From NCBI RefSeq assembly GCF_009792355.1, contig NZ_CP047045.1, positions 248,001 through 312,000 of the forward strand: a DNA stretch of 64,000 bases. The letters are read 5' to 3'. Positions 25,978-35,408 of this stretch are shown one piece after another; within the stretch, counting starts at the first letter, position 1, and every line of letters starts with the position of its first letter. The stretch is from Terricaulis silvestris. GTDB taxonomy: Bacteria; Pseudomonadota; Alphaproteobacteria; Caulobacterales; Aquidulcibacteraceae. A program made the translations under genes and the position numbers. The notes under the pieces are model-generated. The model saw only the letters and a list, made by a program, of their open reading frames with translations. It did not search any database and was not told the DNA's origin.

Positions 25978-27206
25978 CAGGCAAACCGCTCAATCCGGAA
26001 CGGCGCAATATCGATCGGCGGCGCCTTGTCCGTCGCAATCGCGCAAATGATCTCCGCCGTAATCGGCGCTTCGGTCAGCCCAAGGTGCGCGTGCCCAAAC
26101 GCATAGAGCACCTTCGGCGCCCGCTCCATCCGTCCAATCGCCGGCATAAAATCCGGCAGCGACGGCCGCGAACCCACCCAGCGATCCGGGTTCGCCGAGA
26201 CCTGAATCCCAAGCTCATCAATTCGCTGCCGCAGACGCCGCCATTTGCGCTCATCGCCAGGCGCGTCCGGTGAGCCGAACTCGACAAAGCTCGTGCAGCG
26301 CAGACCGCTCGTGAATCGCGACACCGCGATGAAGTTTTCCTCAAACACGGTCGTCGGCAAATCGCGCGGCCAGTTGGTCTCCGCGCTCTGCAAATGATAT
26401 CCGCGCTCGCCAATCAGCGGCGCCCGCGCGCCAAGCTGCTCCATCAGTCGTCGCGACCACGGCCCCGCGCTGACAAGCACAGCGTCCGCTTCGCGCGTCG
26501 AGCCATTCGCCAGCGTCACGCGCCCATTCACCTCAACCCGCGCCGCGCTGCCAACAACAACCTCACCGCCGCGCTCCGCGAACGAAGCCAGCATCGCATC
26601 GCGCGCGCCTTGCGGGTCACTCACTTGCCCGGTGCCACTGAACAGCACTGCCGCTGTCGGCGCACGATTGAGCACGCCGACGTAGCGCTCCAGCTCAGCC
26701 GCCGTCATTTCGCGATAACTCGTCCCGCCCCATTGCGCCGCCGCGAACGCTTCGAGCCCACGTGCTGCGCCTTCGCGTGTCATCCACGCCGTCACATGCC
26801 CGTGCGGTATCACCAAATCCGGCTTGCCCGCCAGCTCCGCGATGCGATGCCAGGCCGGGAGCGAATCCGCGAGCAGGGCAGAGAGCGCCTCGCGACCTCG
26901 CGCGAACTGCGCCGGATCGCACGCCGCCAAAAACCGCATCGCCCACGGCGTCCACAGCGCCACGTCGGTCCACCGAAAGTCCAGCGGCCCGCCGAGCCCG
27001 AAACTCGAACGCGGCGCGCGCAGCACATTGCCCCACGACGACCACGGCGACACCTGCTCCGAACCGATGTGCCCGGCATTGCCGTACGAAGCGCCGCGAC
27101 GCACGTCGCCCGGATCGATCAGCGCCGTCTGCACGCCCGCCGCTTGCAGCCGCAGCGCACATGCGGCGCCCACCAGGCCGCCGCCGATCACCAGAATGGA
27201 TTTCAT
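25977..27206 (-). CDS. FAD-dependent D-amino-acid/D-hydroxyproline dehydrogenase
   Basis: A DAO-family flavoprotein of 409 residues. It begins ILVIGGGLVGAACALRLQAAG (FAD ADP-binding motif) and ends with YAFGHAHLGLTEAPITAEII, the conserved C-terminal FAD contact of DadA-like enzymes. It is divergent, by 48 bases, from a DapA-family deaminase and a hydroxyproline epimerase. That context points to cis-4-hydroxy-D-proline dehydrogenase, the second step of trans-4-hydroxy-L-proline breakdown. The ATG at 27206 is chosen; the frame is open far upstream but only as shadow of the opposite-strand genes. Confidence 0.85.
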   Translation of the reverse strand: MKSILVIGGGLVGAACALRLQAAGVQTALIDPGDVRRGASYGNAGHIGSEQVSPWSSWGNVLRAPRSSFGLGGPLDFRWTDVALWTPWAMRFLAACDPAQFARGREALSALLADSLPAWHRIAELAGKPDLVIPHGHVTAWMTREGAARGLEAFAAAQWGGTSYREMTAAELERYVGVLNRAPTAAVLFSGTGQVSDPQGARDAMLASFAERGGEVVVGSAARVEVNGRVTLANGSTREADAVLVSAGPWSRRLMEQLGARAPLIGERGYHLQSAETNWPRDLPTTVFEENFIAVSRFTSGLRCTSFVEFGSPDAPGDERKWRRLRQRIDELGIQVSANPDRWVGSRPSLPDFMPAIGRMERAPKVLYAFGHAHLGLTEAPITAEIICAIATDKAPPIDIAPFRIERFA

Positions 27207-27254
27207 CGCGGCGGTTGATCGTATAGGTTCGCCGCCTTGGCAAGCGAGGTTTCG

Positions 27255-28157
27255 ATGCAAGTCTCTTGGGCGGGCGTGTTTCCAGCGGCTACGACTCAAT
27301 TCGCGCCCGATCTCTCCATTGATTACGGCGAAACGCAGCGCGTGCAGGACGCGCTCGTGCGCGACGGCGTTCACGGGCTCATCATCATGGGCACGGTGGG
27401 CGAGAACAATTCGCTGCTGCCTGATGAAAAGCGCGCGGTGCTGAAAGGCGCGGTCGAAGCCGTCAACAAACGCGTGCCAGTTATCGCCGGCGTCTCCGAA
27501 CTCGACACCAACCGCGCCATCGCTTTCGCGCGCGACGCCGAGAAGAGCGGCGCTAACGGCCTGATGCTCTTGCCCGCGATGGTCTACGTGCCTGCGGAGG
27601 AGGAGTTGGTCGCGCACTTCCGCGCCGTTTCGGAAGCCGTCGACCTGCCGATCATGCTCTACAACAATCCGCCGGCGTATCGCGTCAGCGTCAGCATCGA
27701 CGCCATGAAGCGACTGGCCGATCGACCCAACATCGTCTGCCTCAAAGAAAGCGCGCCCGACACGCGCCGCTTCACCGATCTCTACAATGCACTGGGCGAT
27801 CGCTTCATTCTCTTTGCAGGGCTCGACGATGTCGCGCTCGAAGGCATTTTGCTCGGCGCCAAGGGGTGGGTCTCCGGCCTCACCAACGCGTTCCCGAAAG
27901 AATCGCTCGCGCTCTACGACGCCGCCACGCGCGGCGATCTCGAGACCGCCCGAGCGATCTATCGCTGGTTCATGCCGCTCCTGCACTTGGATGCCGAGCA
28001 CGATCTCGTGCAATCGATCAAGCTCGCGGAGCAAATCATGGGCCGCGGCAGCGAGCGTGTGCGCCCGCCGCGCTACCCGCTCACCGGCGCGCGCCGCGCT
28101 GAAGTGACGGCGATGGTCGAGAAGGCCGCCGCCACGCGACCGAAGGTCAAGGCGTGA
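27255..28157 (+). CDS. DapA-family lyase, probable 1-pyrroline-4-hydroxy-2-carboxylate deaminase
   Basis: A DHDPS-family TIM barrel of 300 residues. It has the Schiff-base Lys164 in NIVCLKESAPDT, Tyr136 in MLYNNPPAY, and the family GTVGENNSL box near residue 47. Between a hydroxyproline epimerase and a D-amino-acid dehydrogenase, the likely reaction is deamination of pyrroline-hydroxy-carboxylate to 2-oxoglutarate semialdehyde, the third step of hydroxyproline catabolism, rather than lysine biosynthesis. The ATG at 27255 follows a CGAGG site. The stop overlaps the next start (GTGA). Confidence 0.85.
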   Translation: MQVSWAGVFPAATTQFAPDLSIDYGETQRVQDALVRDGVHGLIIMGTVGENNSLLPDEKRAVLKGAVEAVNKRVPVIAGVSELDTNRAIAFARDAEKSGANGLMLLPAMVYVPAEEELVAHFRAVSEAVDLPIMLYNNPPAYRVSVSIDAMKRLADRPNIVCLKESAPDTRRFTDLYNALGDRFILFAGLDDVALEGILLGAKGWVSGLTNAFPKESLALYDAATRGDLETARAIYRWFMPLLHLDAEHDLVQSIKLAEQIMGRGSERVRPPRYPLTGARRAEVTAMVEKAAATRPKVKA

Positions 28158-29155
28158 CGCGGCATACCTTCCACTGCATCGATGGCCACACCGCCGGCAA
28201 TCCAGTGCGCCTCGTCGTTGAAGGCGCTCCGGAATTGCGCGGCGCCACCATGAGCGAACGTCGCGCGGATTTTCTCGCGCGCTACGATTGGATCCGCACC
28301 GGACTCTGCTTCGAACCGCGCGGCCACGACATGATGAGCGGCGGCTTTCTCTATCCGCCGACAACACCGGAGGCCGATGTTGGCATCCTGTTCATCGAAA
28401 CCAGCGGGTGCCTACCGATGTGCGGTCACGGCACAATCGGCGTCGTCACCTTTGGTCTTGAGAACGGCCTGATCAAGCCGCGCACGCCGGGCCGTTTCAT
28501 CGCTGACGTGCCCGCAGGTCAGATCGAACTTAGCTACGTGCAAGAAGGCGCGCGCGTGAAAAGCGTCCGCGTCCGCAACGTTCCAAGCTATCTCGCCGCC
28601 GACAACATCGCGATCGACGTGCCGGACTTCGGCCCGCTCACCGTCGACGTCGCGTACGGCGGCAATTTTTACGCCATCATCGAACCACAAGGCGCCTATC
28701 GCGGCCTCGACGATCTCAACGCCGCGCGCATCATTCACCTCTCTCCGATCATTCGCCAGCTCGTGCGCGAGAAGATCGAGCCGGTGCATCCGCTCGACTC
28801 CTCCATTCGCGGCGTGAGCCACGTGCTCTGGGCCGATGCACCTAAGGGCGTCGGCGCGGACGGCCGCAATGCCGTGTTCTATGGCGACAAAGCTATCGAC
28901 CGCAGCCCATGCGGCACCGGCACGTCAGCGCGGCTGGCGCACTTGCATGCCAAAGGCCGACTCAAAGTCGGCGACTCTTTCGTGCACGAAAGCTATATCG
29001 GCAGCCGTTTCACCGGCCGCATCGAAGCGGAAACGGAAATCGCCGGTCAGCGCGCGATCATTCCGTCCATCGAAGGCAGCGCCATCGCGACCGGCCGCAA
29101 CGAAATCTGGATCGACGACGAAGACGTCTTCGCGCACGGCTTCCAAGTCGTCTAA
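28154..29155 (+). CDS. 4-hydroxyproline 2-epimerase (proline racemase family)
   Basis: A 333-residue proline-racemase-fold enzyme. Both catalytic cysteines are present: C90 in LPMCGHGTIG and C253 in RSPCGTGTSA. Two Cys indicate an epimerase, as opposed to the Cys-to-Thr dehydratase branch. It converts trans-4-hydroxy-L-proline to cis-4-hydroxy-D-proline, the entry step for the neighbouring dehydrogenase and deaminase. The start is GTG at 28154, overlapping the deaminase stop. The last enzyme of the pathway, 2-oxoglutarate-semialdehyde dehydrogenase, is not seen in this window. Confidence 0.92.
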   Translation: MTRHTFHCIDGHTAGNPVRLVVEGAPELRGATMSERRADFLARYDWIRTGLCFEPRGHDMMSGGFLYPPTTPEADVGILFIETSGCLPMCGHGTIGVVTFGLENGLIKPRTPGRFIADVPAGQIELSYVQEGARVKSVRVRNVPSYLAADNIAIDVPDFGPLTVDVAYGGNFYAIIEPQGAYRGLDDLNAARIIHLSPIIRQLVREKIEPVHPLDSSIRGVSHVLWADAPKGVGADGRNAVFYGDKAIDRSPCGTGTSARLAHLHAKGRLKVGDSFVHESYIGSRFTGRIEAETEIAGQRAIIPSIEGSAIATGRNEIWIDDEDVFAHGFQVV

Positions 29156-29214
29156 CACCGCTTGCTTCACCGGTTGGCGCATGGTCAAGTGACGAAAACC
29201 TCGGGGGAGGGATC

Positions 29215-30135
29215 ATGAATTTGAGCGTGCAGTCGGCCGTAGCGTGGCTGATGACAATCGTCGGCGGTCTGCTCACAGCGCTGTCTGTGATCGCTGCGTA
29301 TTTCGTCGCTGTGCTGTTCGGCCAAGCCAAAAAGCGCGGCGAGCTCGCGCCAAAGCCTGAAGCCATCGGTCTCGGCGCGGTCACCAATTTCTTCGACACA
29401 CTCGGCATCGGTTCGTTCGCGCCGACGACGGCGTGGATGAAGCTGCGCAAGATGGCCCCCGATAGCTATTTCCCAGCCATCCTCAACGCCGGCCACGCGC
29501 TGCCAACCGTCGCGCAAGCTTTGATCTTCATCACGCTGGTGCAGGTCGATCCAGTTCTACTGCTCTCATGCATCGTCGCGTCCGTTGCGGGCGCCTTCGT
29601 CGGCGCGCCGATCGTGCAGCGTTCGCCGATCCGTTTGGTACAAGGCGTCGTCGGCGTCGCACTGTTGATCGCCGCGACGCTCTACGCGATGGCCAACCTC
29701 AATTTAATGCCCGTCGGCGGCGAGGCAATGAGCTTACCCCCCGTGCTGTTTGGCGTCGCTGTTGCGGGCCATTTCATCATGGGCATCCTGATGATGTTCG
29801 GCATCGGGCTCTACGCGCCGTCTTTGGTGCTCTTGAGCTTGCTTGGTCTCAACCCAGCTGGCGCTTTTCCCATCATGATGGGCTCGTGCGCGTTCTTGAT
29901 GCCGATCTCGAGCCTCAAATTCGTCAAGTCGGACCGCATCGATCTTCGCATCGTCATCGGCATGGCGATTGGCGGCATTCCTGCCGTGTTGTTGGCGGCG
30001 TTCGTCGTCAAGTCGCTCGACGTGATTATCTTGCGTTGGCTCGTCGTCGTTGTCGTGCTGTACGCCTCCGTGCTGTTGTTGCGGGGCGCGTTCAGCGCCA
30101 AGCCGGCGCAAAACTCGCCCGCCGCTGCCTCGTAA
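29215..30135 (+). CDS. TauE/SafE-family permease
   Basis: A 306-residue membrane protein with about eight helices. Two related halves (GLGAVTNFFDTLGIGSFAP and GIGLYAPSLVLLSLLGLNPAGAFPIMMG) are the signature of TauE/SafE transporters, which export or import sulphonates, sulphite and other small anions. The ATG at 29215 has an excellent ribosome site (GGGGGAGG). Because it directly follows the hydroxyproline genes, a link to that substrate is possible but not shown. Confidence 0.82.
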   Translation: MNLSVQSAVAWLMTIVGGLLTALSVIAAYFVAVLFGQAKKRGELAPKPEAIGLGAVTNFFDTLGIGSFAPTTAWMKLRKMAPDSYFPAILNAGHALPTVAQALIFITLVQVDPVLLLSCIVASVAGAFVGAPIVQRSPIRLVQGVVGVALLIAATLYAMANLNLMPVGGEAMSLPPVLFGVAVAGHFIMGILMMFGIGLYAPSLVLLSLLGLNPAGAFPIMMGSCAFLMPISSLKFVKSDRIDLRIVIGMAIGGIPAVLLAAFVVKSLDVIILRWLVVVVVLYASVLLLRGAFSAKPAQNSPAAAS

Positions 30136-30145
30136 GGGGATCGAG

Positions 30146-31909
30146 ATGAAGACGCTCATCGTTGCAGCCGCGCTCGCCGCTTGCCTCGTTGCGCCACCCG
30201 CGTTCGCGCAAACGCCGAGCGCGGACCTCTCACAGCTGTTCGCGGACGAACGCGCCTACGCGTACCGCGAAGAACCGCTGAGTGCGACGTACGACGGCGT
30301 CCACGATTACGACGATCACCTCGCGTCAGTGACGCCGGCGGATCAAGCCCGCCGCGCCGCTGCCGACCAAGACTTTCTCCGCCGTCTCCAAGCCATCGAC
30401 CGCACGGTGCTCTCGCACCAGGAGCAGATTAGCTACGATCTGTTCACCTTCATGCTTGGCGAGCGTGTTCGTTTCGCGCCGTACATCGAGTGGCGGCTGC
30501 CGCTGAACAGCGACAGCGGATTCTACTCTGAAATCCTGCAGCTGCATGACGCGATGCAGCCGCGCACCGTGCGCGACTACGAGAACTATATCGCGCGCCT
30601 GAACGACGTGCCCCGCTATTTCCGCGAACACAGCGCCAACATGCGCCAAGGCGTGCGCGACGGTTTCACGCTGCCGGCGGAAATCATGGGCGGCCTTTCC
30701 ACCGTGGTCGATGGCTTCGCCTTCGGCGCGCCGGAAACCACGCCGTTCTGGACGCCGTTCGCGCAATTCCCTGACGCCGTGCCGCAAGCGGAACGCGCGC
30801 GTCTCACCGAAGCGGGCAGGGCGGCGATCACCGGCAGCGTCATCCCCGCATTCGCGGAGTTCCGCACATTCTTCCAAACCGAATACGCACCACGCGCCCG
30901 TCGCACTATCGCCGCCAGCGCGCTGCCGAACGGCCGGGCCTACTACGCCGATCTGGTTCGCTACTTCACCACGCTGCCTGACGCGACGCCGCGCCAAGTG
31001 CATCAAACCGGCCTCCGCGAAGTCGCGCGCATCCGTGGTGAGATGGAAGCCATCGTGCGCGAAGTCGGCTTTCAGGGGTCATTCAACGATTTCCTGATCT
31101 ACCTCCGCACCGATCCGCAGTTCTATGCGCGCACGCCCGAAGAACTGCTCTATCGCGCCGCATGGATCACGCGCGAGATCGACGGCCACCTGCCGGATTA
31201 TTTCGGTCACCTGCCACGCACGCCCTACACAGTTGAGCCGGTGCCCGCCGCGATCGCGCCGAACTACACCGGCGGCCGTTACAATCCCGGCCCGATGGGT
31301 GCGGCCGGCACGTACTGGGTGAACACCTACGCGCTGAACACCCGCCCGCTTTACGTGTTGCCTTCACTCACTGCGCACGAAGCAGCGCCGGGACACCACA
31401 TCCAAGGCGCCATCGCGCGCGAACTCACCGACATGCCGGCGTTTCGGCTCACCTTCTATCCGCACGCCTTCGGCGAAGGGTGGGGGCTTTATTCCGAGCG
31501 GCTCGCCGGTGAGATGGGTATCTATCACACGCCGTACGAACGCTTCGGCCGATTGACGTATGAGATGTGGCGCGCGTGCCGGCTCGTCGTCGACACCGGC
31601 ATGCATTCGATGGGTTGGTCACGCCAACGCGCGCTCGACTACATGACGGCGAACACCGCGCTCTCCGAGCACGAAATCCGCACCGAGATCGATCGCTACA
31701 TCGGCTGGCCGGGGCAGGCGCTAGCCTACAAGATCGGCGAACTCACCATCGTGGACCTTCGGGAGCGGGCGCAACGGGAACTCGGCGATCGCTTCGACAT
31801 CCGCGAATTCCACGACGCCGTACTCGCCAATGGCGGCGTGACGATGCCGGTGCTTACACAGGAGATCGAACGCCACATTGCTGAAGCTCGCGCGGCGCCA
31901 CAGCACTAA
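30146..31909 (+). CDS. Secreted DUF885-family metallopeptidase-like protein
   Basis: A 587-residue protein with a signal peptide (cleavage expected after PPAFA near residue 21). The DUF885 core includes the zinc-binding-like motif LTAHEAAPGHHIQGA, then GEGWGLYSERLAGEMG and a late YIGWPGQALAYKIGE segment. These proteins are related to M32/M3-like gluzincins and are thought to be peptidases in the envelope. The ATG at 30146 follows AAGGGGA, ten bases after the permease stop, so it probably shares the permease message. It is convergent with the DUF72 gene, with 14 bases between. Confidence 0.86.
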   Translation: MKTLIVAAALAACLVAPPAFAQTPSADLSQLFADERAYAYREEPLSATYDGVHDYDDHLASVTPADQARRAAADQDFLRRLQAIDRTVLSHQEQISYDLFTFMLGERVRFAPYIEWRLPLNSDSGFYSEILQLHDAMQPRTVRDYENYIARLNDVPRYFREHSANMRQGVRDGFTLPAEIMGGLSTVVDGFAFGAPETTPFWTPFAQFPDAVPQAERARLTEAGRAAITGSVIPAFAEFRTFFQTEYAPRARRTIAASALPNGRAYYADLVRYFTTLPDATPRQVHQTGLREVARIRGEMEAIVREVGFQGSFNDFLIYLRTDPQFYARTPEELLYRAAWITREIDGHLPDYFGHLPRTPYTVEPVPAAIAPNYTGGRYNPGPMGAAGTYWVNTYALNTRPLYVLPSLTAHEAAPGHHIQGAIARELTDMPAFRLTFYPHAFGEGWGLYSERLAGEMGIYHTPYERFGRLTYEMWRACRLVVDTGMHSMGWSRQRALDYMTANTALSEHEIRTEIDRYIGWPGQALAYKIGELTIVDLRERAQRELGDRFDIREFHDAVLANGGVTMPVLTQEIERHIAEARAAPQH

Positions 31910-31923
31910 CCTCACTCGAGAGA

Positions 31924-32661
31924 TTATTTGCTCAGCAGCTCCAGCATCGCCATAGCCGCAGCCGGATTGCGCTCTTTCGCGCCGCTGATGAAGTAGAGGA
32001 AGACGTTGCCCAACTTTTCCCAATCGCGCGCTGTCTTCAGCCAACGCTTCAGATCTGCCTTCGCATACCCCGTCGGCTCATCCGCTTTGGTCAGCTCCAA
32101 TCGCGCGTACGCAAAATCTGCCGTTGGCTCGATGATCAGCGGATGCTTCTCGCTCTCCACCGTCACCACCGCGATGTTGCGTTCTCGCGCCAGCTTCAGG
32201 AACGCGTCGTCCGTAAAGCTCGCGTGCCGCACTTCGATCGCGTGCCGTAGTCTCAGCTTGCCGAGTTTCTCCGGCAGCATGTCGAAATACGCCGTCATCT
32301 CGTCCAGATCGAATTTCTTGTAAGGCGCCATCTGCCAGAAGACTGGTCCCAGCTTTGCGCCGAGTTCGCCAACGCCTGAGTTGAAGAACCATTCGATCGA
32401 TTGCGCCGCTTCGCGCAAATCCTTGCGCTGCACCGCCGCGCGCGGCGCTTTCACCGAGAACATGAAGCTGTCCGGCGTCGATCCCGCCCATTTCTTGAAC
32501 GATGTTGCGCTCTGCGTGCGATAGAACGTGGCGTTGATCTCGATCGCCGTCACTTTGCTCGCGGCATACTCAAGCTGCTTTGCCGCGGCGAGCTTGGGCG
32601 GATAAAACGTTTCCGCCCACGGCTCGTAACTCCAGCCTCCGATGCCGACTCGAATTGTCAT
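31924..32661 (-). CDS. DUF72-family protein
   Basis: A TIM-barrel-like protein of 245 residues. VGIGGWSYEPWAETFYPP at the start, EINATFYRTQSATSFKKWA, FSVKAPR, GPVFWQMAP, IEVRHASF and AYARLE are the conserved blocks of DUF72 (YecE-like) proteins, whose activity is unknown. Length and motif order are complete. It lies one base downstream of the enoyl-CoA-hydratase-like gene on the same strand and is probably co-transcribed with it. Confidence 0.9.
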   Translation of the reverse strand: MTIRVGIGGWSYEPWAETFYPPKLAAAKQLEYAASKVTAIEINATFYRTQSATSFKKWAGSTPDSFMFSVKAPRAAVQRKDLREAAQSIEWFFNSGVGELGAKLGPVFWQMAPYKKFDLDEMTAYFDMLPEKLGKLRLRHAIEVRHASFTDDAFLKLARERNIAVVTVESEKHPLIIEPTADFAYARLELTKADEPTGYAKADLKRWLKTARDWEKLGNVFLYFISGAKERNPAAAMAMLELLSK

Positions 32662-32662
32662 C

Positions 32663-33469
32663 TCATTCGCCCGTGAATTTCGGCGCGCGCTTCTCGGTGA
32701 AGGCGTCCACCGCTTCCTTATGGTCGCGCGTCTCGTGCGCCAACGCCTGGAACGCTGCCGAGAGCTCCAGCACGTCGCTCAAGCGCCCGTGCTGCGCCTC
32801 GCGCAGCAGGCGCTTTGCCAATCGCACTGTACGCGGCGGATTCACCGCAACGCGCTCCGCCAGCTTCCGCGCCTCATCCATCAGTGCTTCATCCGCAACG
32901 ACGCGCGACACCAGCCCAATCCGCACCGCTTCTTCCGCGTCGATCGTATCGCCCGTCAGCACCAGCTCCGCCGCGCGCGACGCGCCGATCGCGTTGGTCA
33001 AAATCCACGCGCCGCCATCGCCCGGAATGATGCCGACCTTCACAAAACTCGACGCCATCTTGGCCGATGCGCCGGCCAGGCGCATGTCGCACAAAATGCC
33101 GATGTCCAGCCCTAACCCGATCGCATGCCCGTTAATCGCCGCGATAGTCGCCACCTCGACTTCCGCCAACGCCTTGATCACCGAATGCACGCCGCGGCGA
33201 TAGTTCGCGCGCGTACCGTCCGGTGTCGCACGCGGACCGATGCCGGAGCGTTCGCGAATCGCCTTCAGATCGCCGCCGGCGCAGAACGCTTTTCCCGCGC
33301 CTGTAAGGATGACAGCGTTGATCTCTTCGTCGTCGTTCGCCTTCCACAAAGCGCCGGCCAGATCGTCGCAATCCTGCTGCGTCGCGATCGCGTTGCGGCT
33401 CTCCGGCCGGTTCAGCGTCACGGTGGCGACGCGGCCATTCTTTTCATATGTCGCGAATGGAGTGGACAT
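32663..33469 (-). CDS. Enoyl-CoA hydratase/isomerase family protein
   Basis: A 268-residue crotonase-fold enzyme. The oxyanion-hole segments are KAFCAGGDLKAI and NGHAIGLGLDIGILCDMRLA. The second catalytic position reads VGIIPGDGGAWIL, with an Asp where classical hydratases have Glu, so the precise reaction (hydratase, isomerase or other) is uncertain. The ATG at 33469 is chosen where homology begins. The gene lies between the DUF72 gene and a 232-base intergenic region in which I see nothing recognisable. Confidence 0.88.
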   Translation of the reverse strand: MSTPFATYEKNGRVATVTLNRPESRNAIATQQDCDDLAGALWKANDDEEINAVILTGAGKAFCAGGDLKAIRERSGIGPRATPDGTRANYRRGVHSVIKALAEVEVATIAAINGHAIGLGLDIGILCDMRLAGASAKMASSFVKVGIIPGDGGAWILTNAIGASRAAELVLTGDTIDAEEAVRIGLVSRVVADEALMDEARKLAERVAVNPPRTVRLAKRLLREAQHGRLSDVLELSAAFQALAHETRDHKEAVDAFTEKRAPKFTGE

Positions 33470-33701
33470 CAGGACCTCGATTGCAGCTCGGCGGATTTGC
33501 GTGCAATCGTTCGCCTTGCGCAAGTGTTTTCATCCTGGCGCACTGCGGGTTGAGCGACGAAGCTGGCGTGCGCGCCTTCCACACCTCGTCACGCACCGTC
33601 GCAACCGCGAGCGTCGCTCAGGTTAGGCAACCCATCTCTAGCGCCGCCATCGGCGGCTGGAAGCGCTACGAGAGGCAACTCGCGCCATTCATAAATGCCT
33701 A

Positions 33702-34466
33702 TTACGGTTGAGCAGCGTCGCCTTGAACGAATGCGATCAGGTCTTCGGTCTGCACGGGATCAGGTCCATGCCGGCGCACCTCGACTGATCCACGCCCATC
33801 GGGACCGACGCTCACGACAACATCAGTCTCGATATCGGCCCGGAACGCGTACGTCGCCCCATTCGCGTTCGTGGTCTCTGCGCCGCCGCGCGCTTCCAGA
33901 GAAAACGTTGTCGTGCGCCCATTCTCGGACACGTCGATCGGCCGCGCCTGCGCGGCGGTTGCGAAGTCGTATGAGTGATACAGTAAGTCGCCGTCCTGAT
34001 CTTCGCTGACGACAATCGTGCGTCGCCCCGTGAAGCCCATCAACCGCGTACGCGGCAACCAACGGCAAGACAGATCGCGGTCGCCGAGACGAACCGATGT
34101 GTAGGCCGGCGTGTACGCGCTGCCCGGCGTCTCCAGCATGCCGGAATTGATCTGCCGCACGTGGCCCGCGTCAGCGCCATTCTGGATCAAGCCGGTGTAA
34201 ACGCTCCCAGCCGCGCCATCGTCTTCACCGATCGCGTACGTCGTTCGCTGCACGAGCGCGCCGTTCGGCTTGTCGTATTGAACGACCTCAGTCGTGCCAT
34301 TCGTCTGCGCGCCAAACATCAGCACCACCGGCGCGTTGATCGCATCGCATATGAACCATGGCGCCGGCGCTGCGGCCACACGTTCCGCTGGCTCCGGCGC
34401 CACTGGCGGTTGGGATTGACCACACGCTGAGAGCGCGAGAGCAGCGGCGAGAAGAATGCGACGCAT
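33702..34466 (-). CDS. Putative lipoprotein, unknown
   Basis: A 254-residue protein with a short signal peptide and lipobox (ALALSACG, Cys15). The mature region is rich in small residues (INAPVVLMFGAQTNGTTEVVQYDKP; TYAFRADIETDVVVSVGPDG) and contains only a few Cys. I recognise no family. It is divergent from the AraC/GyrI-type regulator gene, with about 105 bases between the starts, so that regulator could control it. Confidence 0.6.
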   Translation of the reverse strand: MRRILLAAALALSACGQSQPPVAPEPAERVAAAPAPWFICDAINAPVVLMFGAQTNGTTEVVQYDKPNGALVQRTTYAIGEDDGAAGSVYTGLIQNGADAGHVRQINSGMLETPGSAYTPAYTSVRLGDRDLSCRWLPRTRLMGFTGRRTIVVSEDQDGDLLYHSYDFATAAQARPIDVSENGRTTTFSLEARGGAETTNANGATYAFRADIETDVVVSVGPDGRGSVEVRRHGPDPVQTEDLIAFVQGDAAQP

Positions 34467-34571
34467 GGAACCTCCGGGCCAACGTGACGGTCTATCTTGC
34501 GCTCACAGGACATGCGATCAAGCGCGCGATTTCGCGGCGTGCGAACCTCAACGTGCTAAATGAGGAGCCAG

Positions 34572-35408
34572 ATGGGCGATCCGGTCGAAAAGGCGCTGTG
34601 GTTCATCGAGAGCCATTTCGAAACCGAGTTATCGGCGGACGACGTTGCGCGCGTTGCGGGCGTGTCGCGGTTCCATCTGTCGCGACTATTCGCGTTGACG
34701 ATCGGGCAATCTGTGATGCGCTATGCGCGCCGTCGCCGGTTGAGCGAAGCGGCGCGTGCTCTCGCGGCCGGTGCGCCGGATATTCTCACCGTCGCACTCG
34801 CCCACGGCTACGGCTCTCATGAAGCGTTCACCCGCGCTTTCCGCGATCAGTTCGGCGTGACACCCGACGCCGTTCGCGCCCGCGGCTCACTCGATGGACT
34901 GGATTTGCAGGAGCCCCTCCGCATGTACGCACAAACGAACACCGAACTTTCGCGGCCACGCTTTGAGACCTTGGATACATTACTCGTCGCTGGCCTCGGC
35001 GCCCGCTACGCTCAGGGTGGCGACCCCGCCATTCCACTGCAATGGCAACGTTTTGGCCCGCACATCGGCCACATACAAGAACAAGTAGGCTCGGTCGCCT
35101 ACGGCGTTATCGCCAATTTCGATGACGATAACGCCTTCGACTACATCGCCGGTGTCGAAGTCAGCCGCTTCGCCGATCTGCCGAAGGATTTCACATCGCT
35201 CCGCATACCGGCACGCGGCTATGCGGTCTTCACGCACAAGGGCCACGTGTCCTCGATCCCCGCGACCATGCGCGCGATCTGGCAAGACTGGCTGCCGACG
35301 TCGGGTCACAAATTCGCGGACGCGCCGTTCTTCGAGCGTTACGACAATCGCTTTGATCCAAATACAGGCGCCGGCGAAGTGGAGCTTTGGTTGCCGCTAG
35401 AGTCCTAA
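34572..35408 (+). CDS. AraC-family regulator with C-terminal GyrI-like effector-binding domain
   Basis: A 278-residue transcription regulator. The N-terminal AraC DNA-binding domain (about residues 1-100) has both helix-turn-helix units (LSADDVARVAGVSRFHLSRLFALTIG and DILTVALAHGYGSHEAFTRAFRDQFGVTP). The C-terminus (about 115-278, TLLVAGLGARY...GYAVFTHKG...LWLPLE) is a GyrI/BmrR-like small-molecule-binding domain. Rob/SoxS-like fusions of this type sense drugs or other hydrophobic compounds. The ATG at 34572, with GAGGAG upstream, is preferred over the ATG 12 bases earlier. It converges with ligD, whose stop lies inside its last codons. Confidence 0.9.
   Translation: MGDPVEKALWFIESHFETELSADDVARVAGVSRFHLSRLFALTIGQSVMRYARRRRLSEAARALAAGAPDILTVALAHGYGSHEAFTRAFRDQFGVTPDAVRARGSLDGLDLQEPLRMYAQTNTELSRPRFETLDTLLVAGLGARYAQGGDPAIPLQWQRFGPHIGHIQEQVGSVAYGVIANFDDDNAFDYIAGVEVSRFADLPKDFTSLRIPARGYAVFTHKGHVSSIPATMRAIWQDWLPTSGHKFADAPFFERYDNRFDPNTGAGEVELWLPLES

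Noticed and set aside
25977-28367. A 796-residue minus-strand reading frame covering the dehydrogenase and the opposite-strand deaminase
   Set aside because: Only the part from 27206 down has homology; the rest is the GC-rich shadow of the DapA-family gene on the plus strand.
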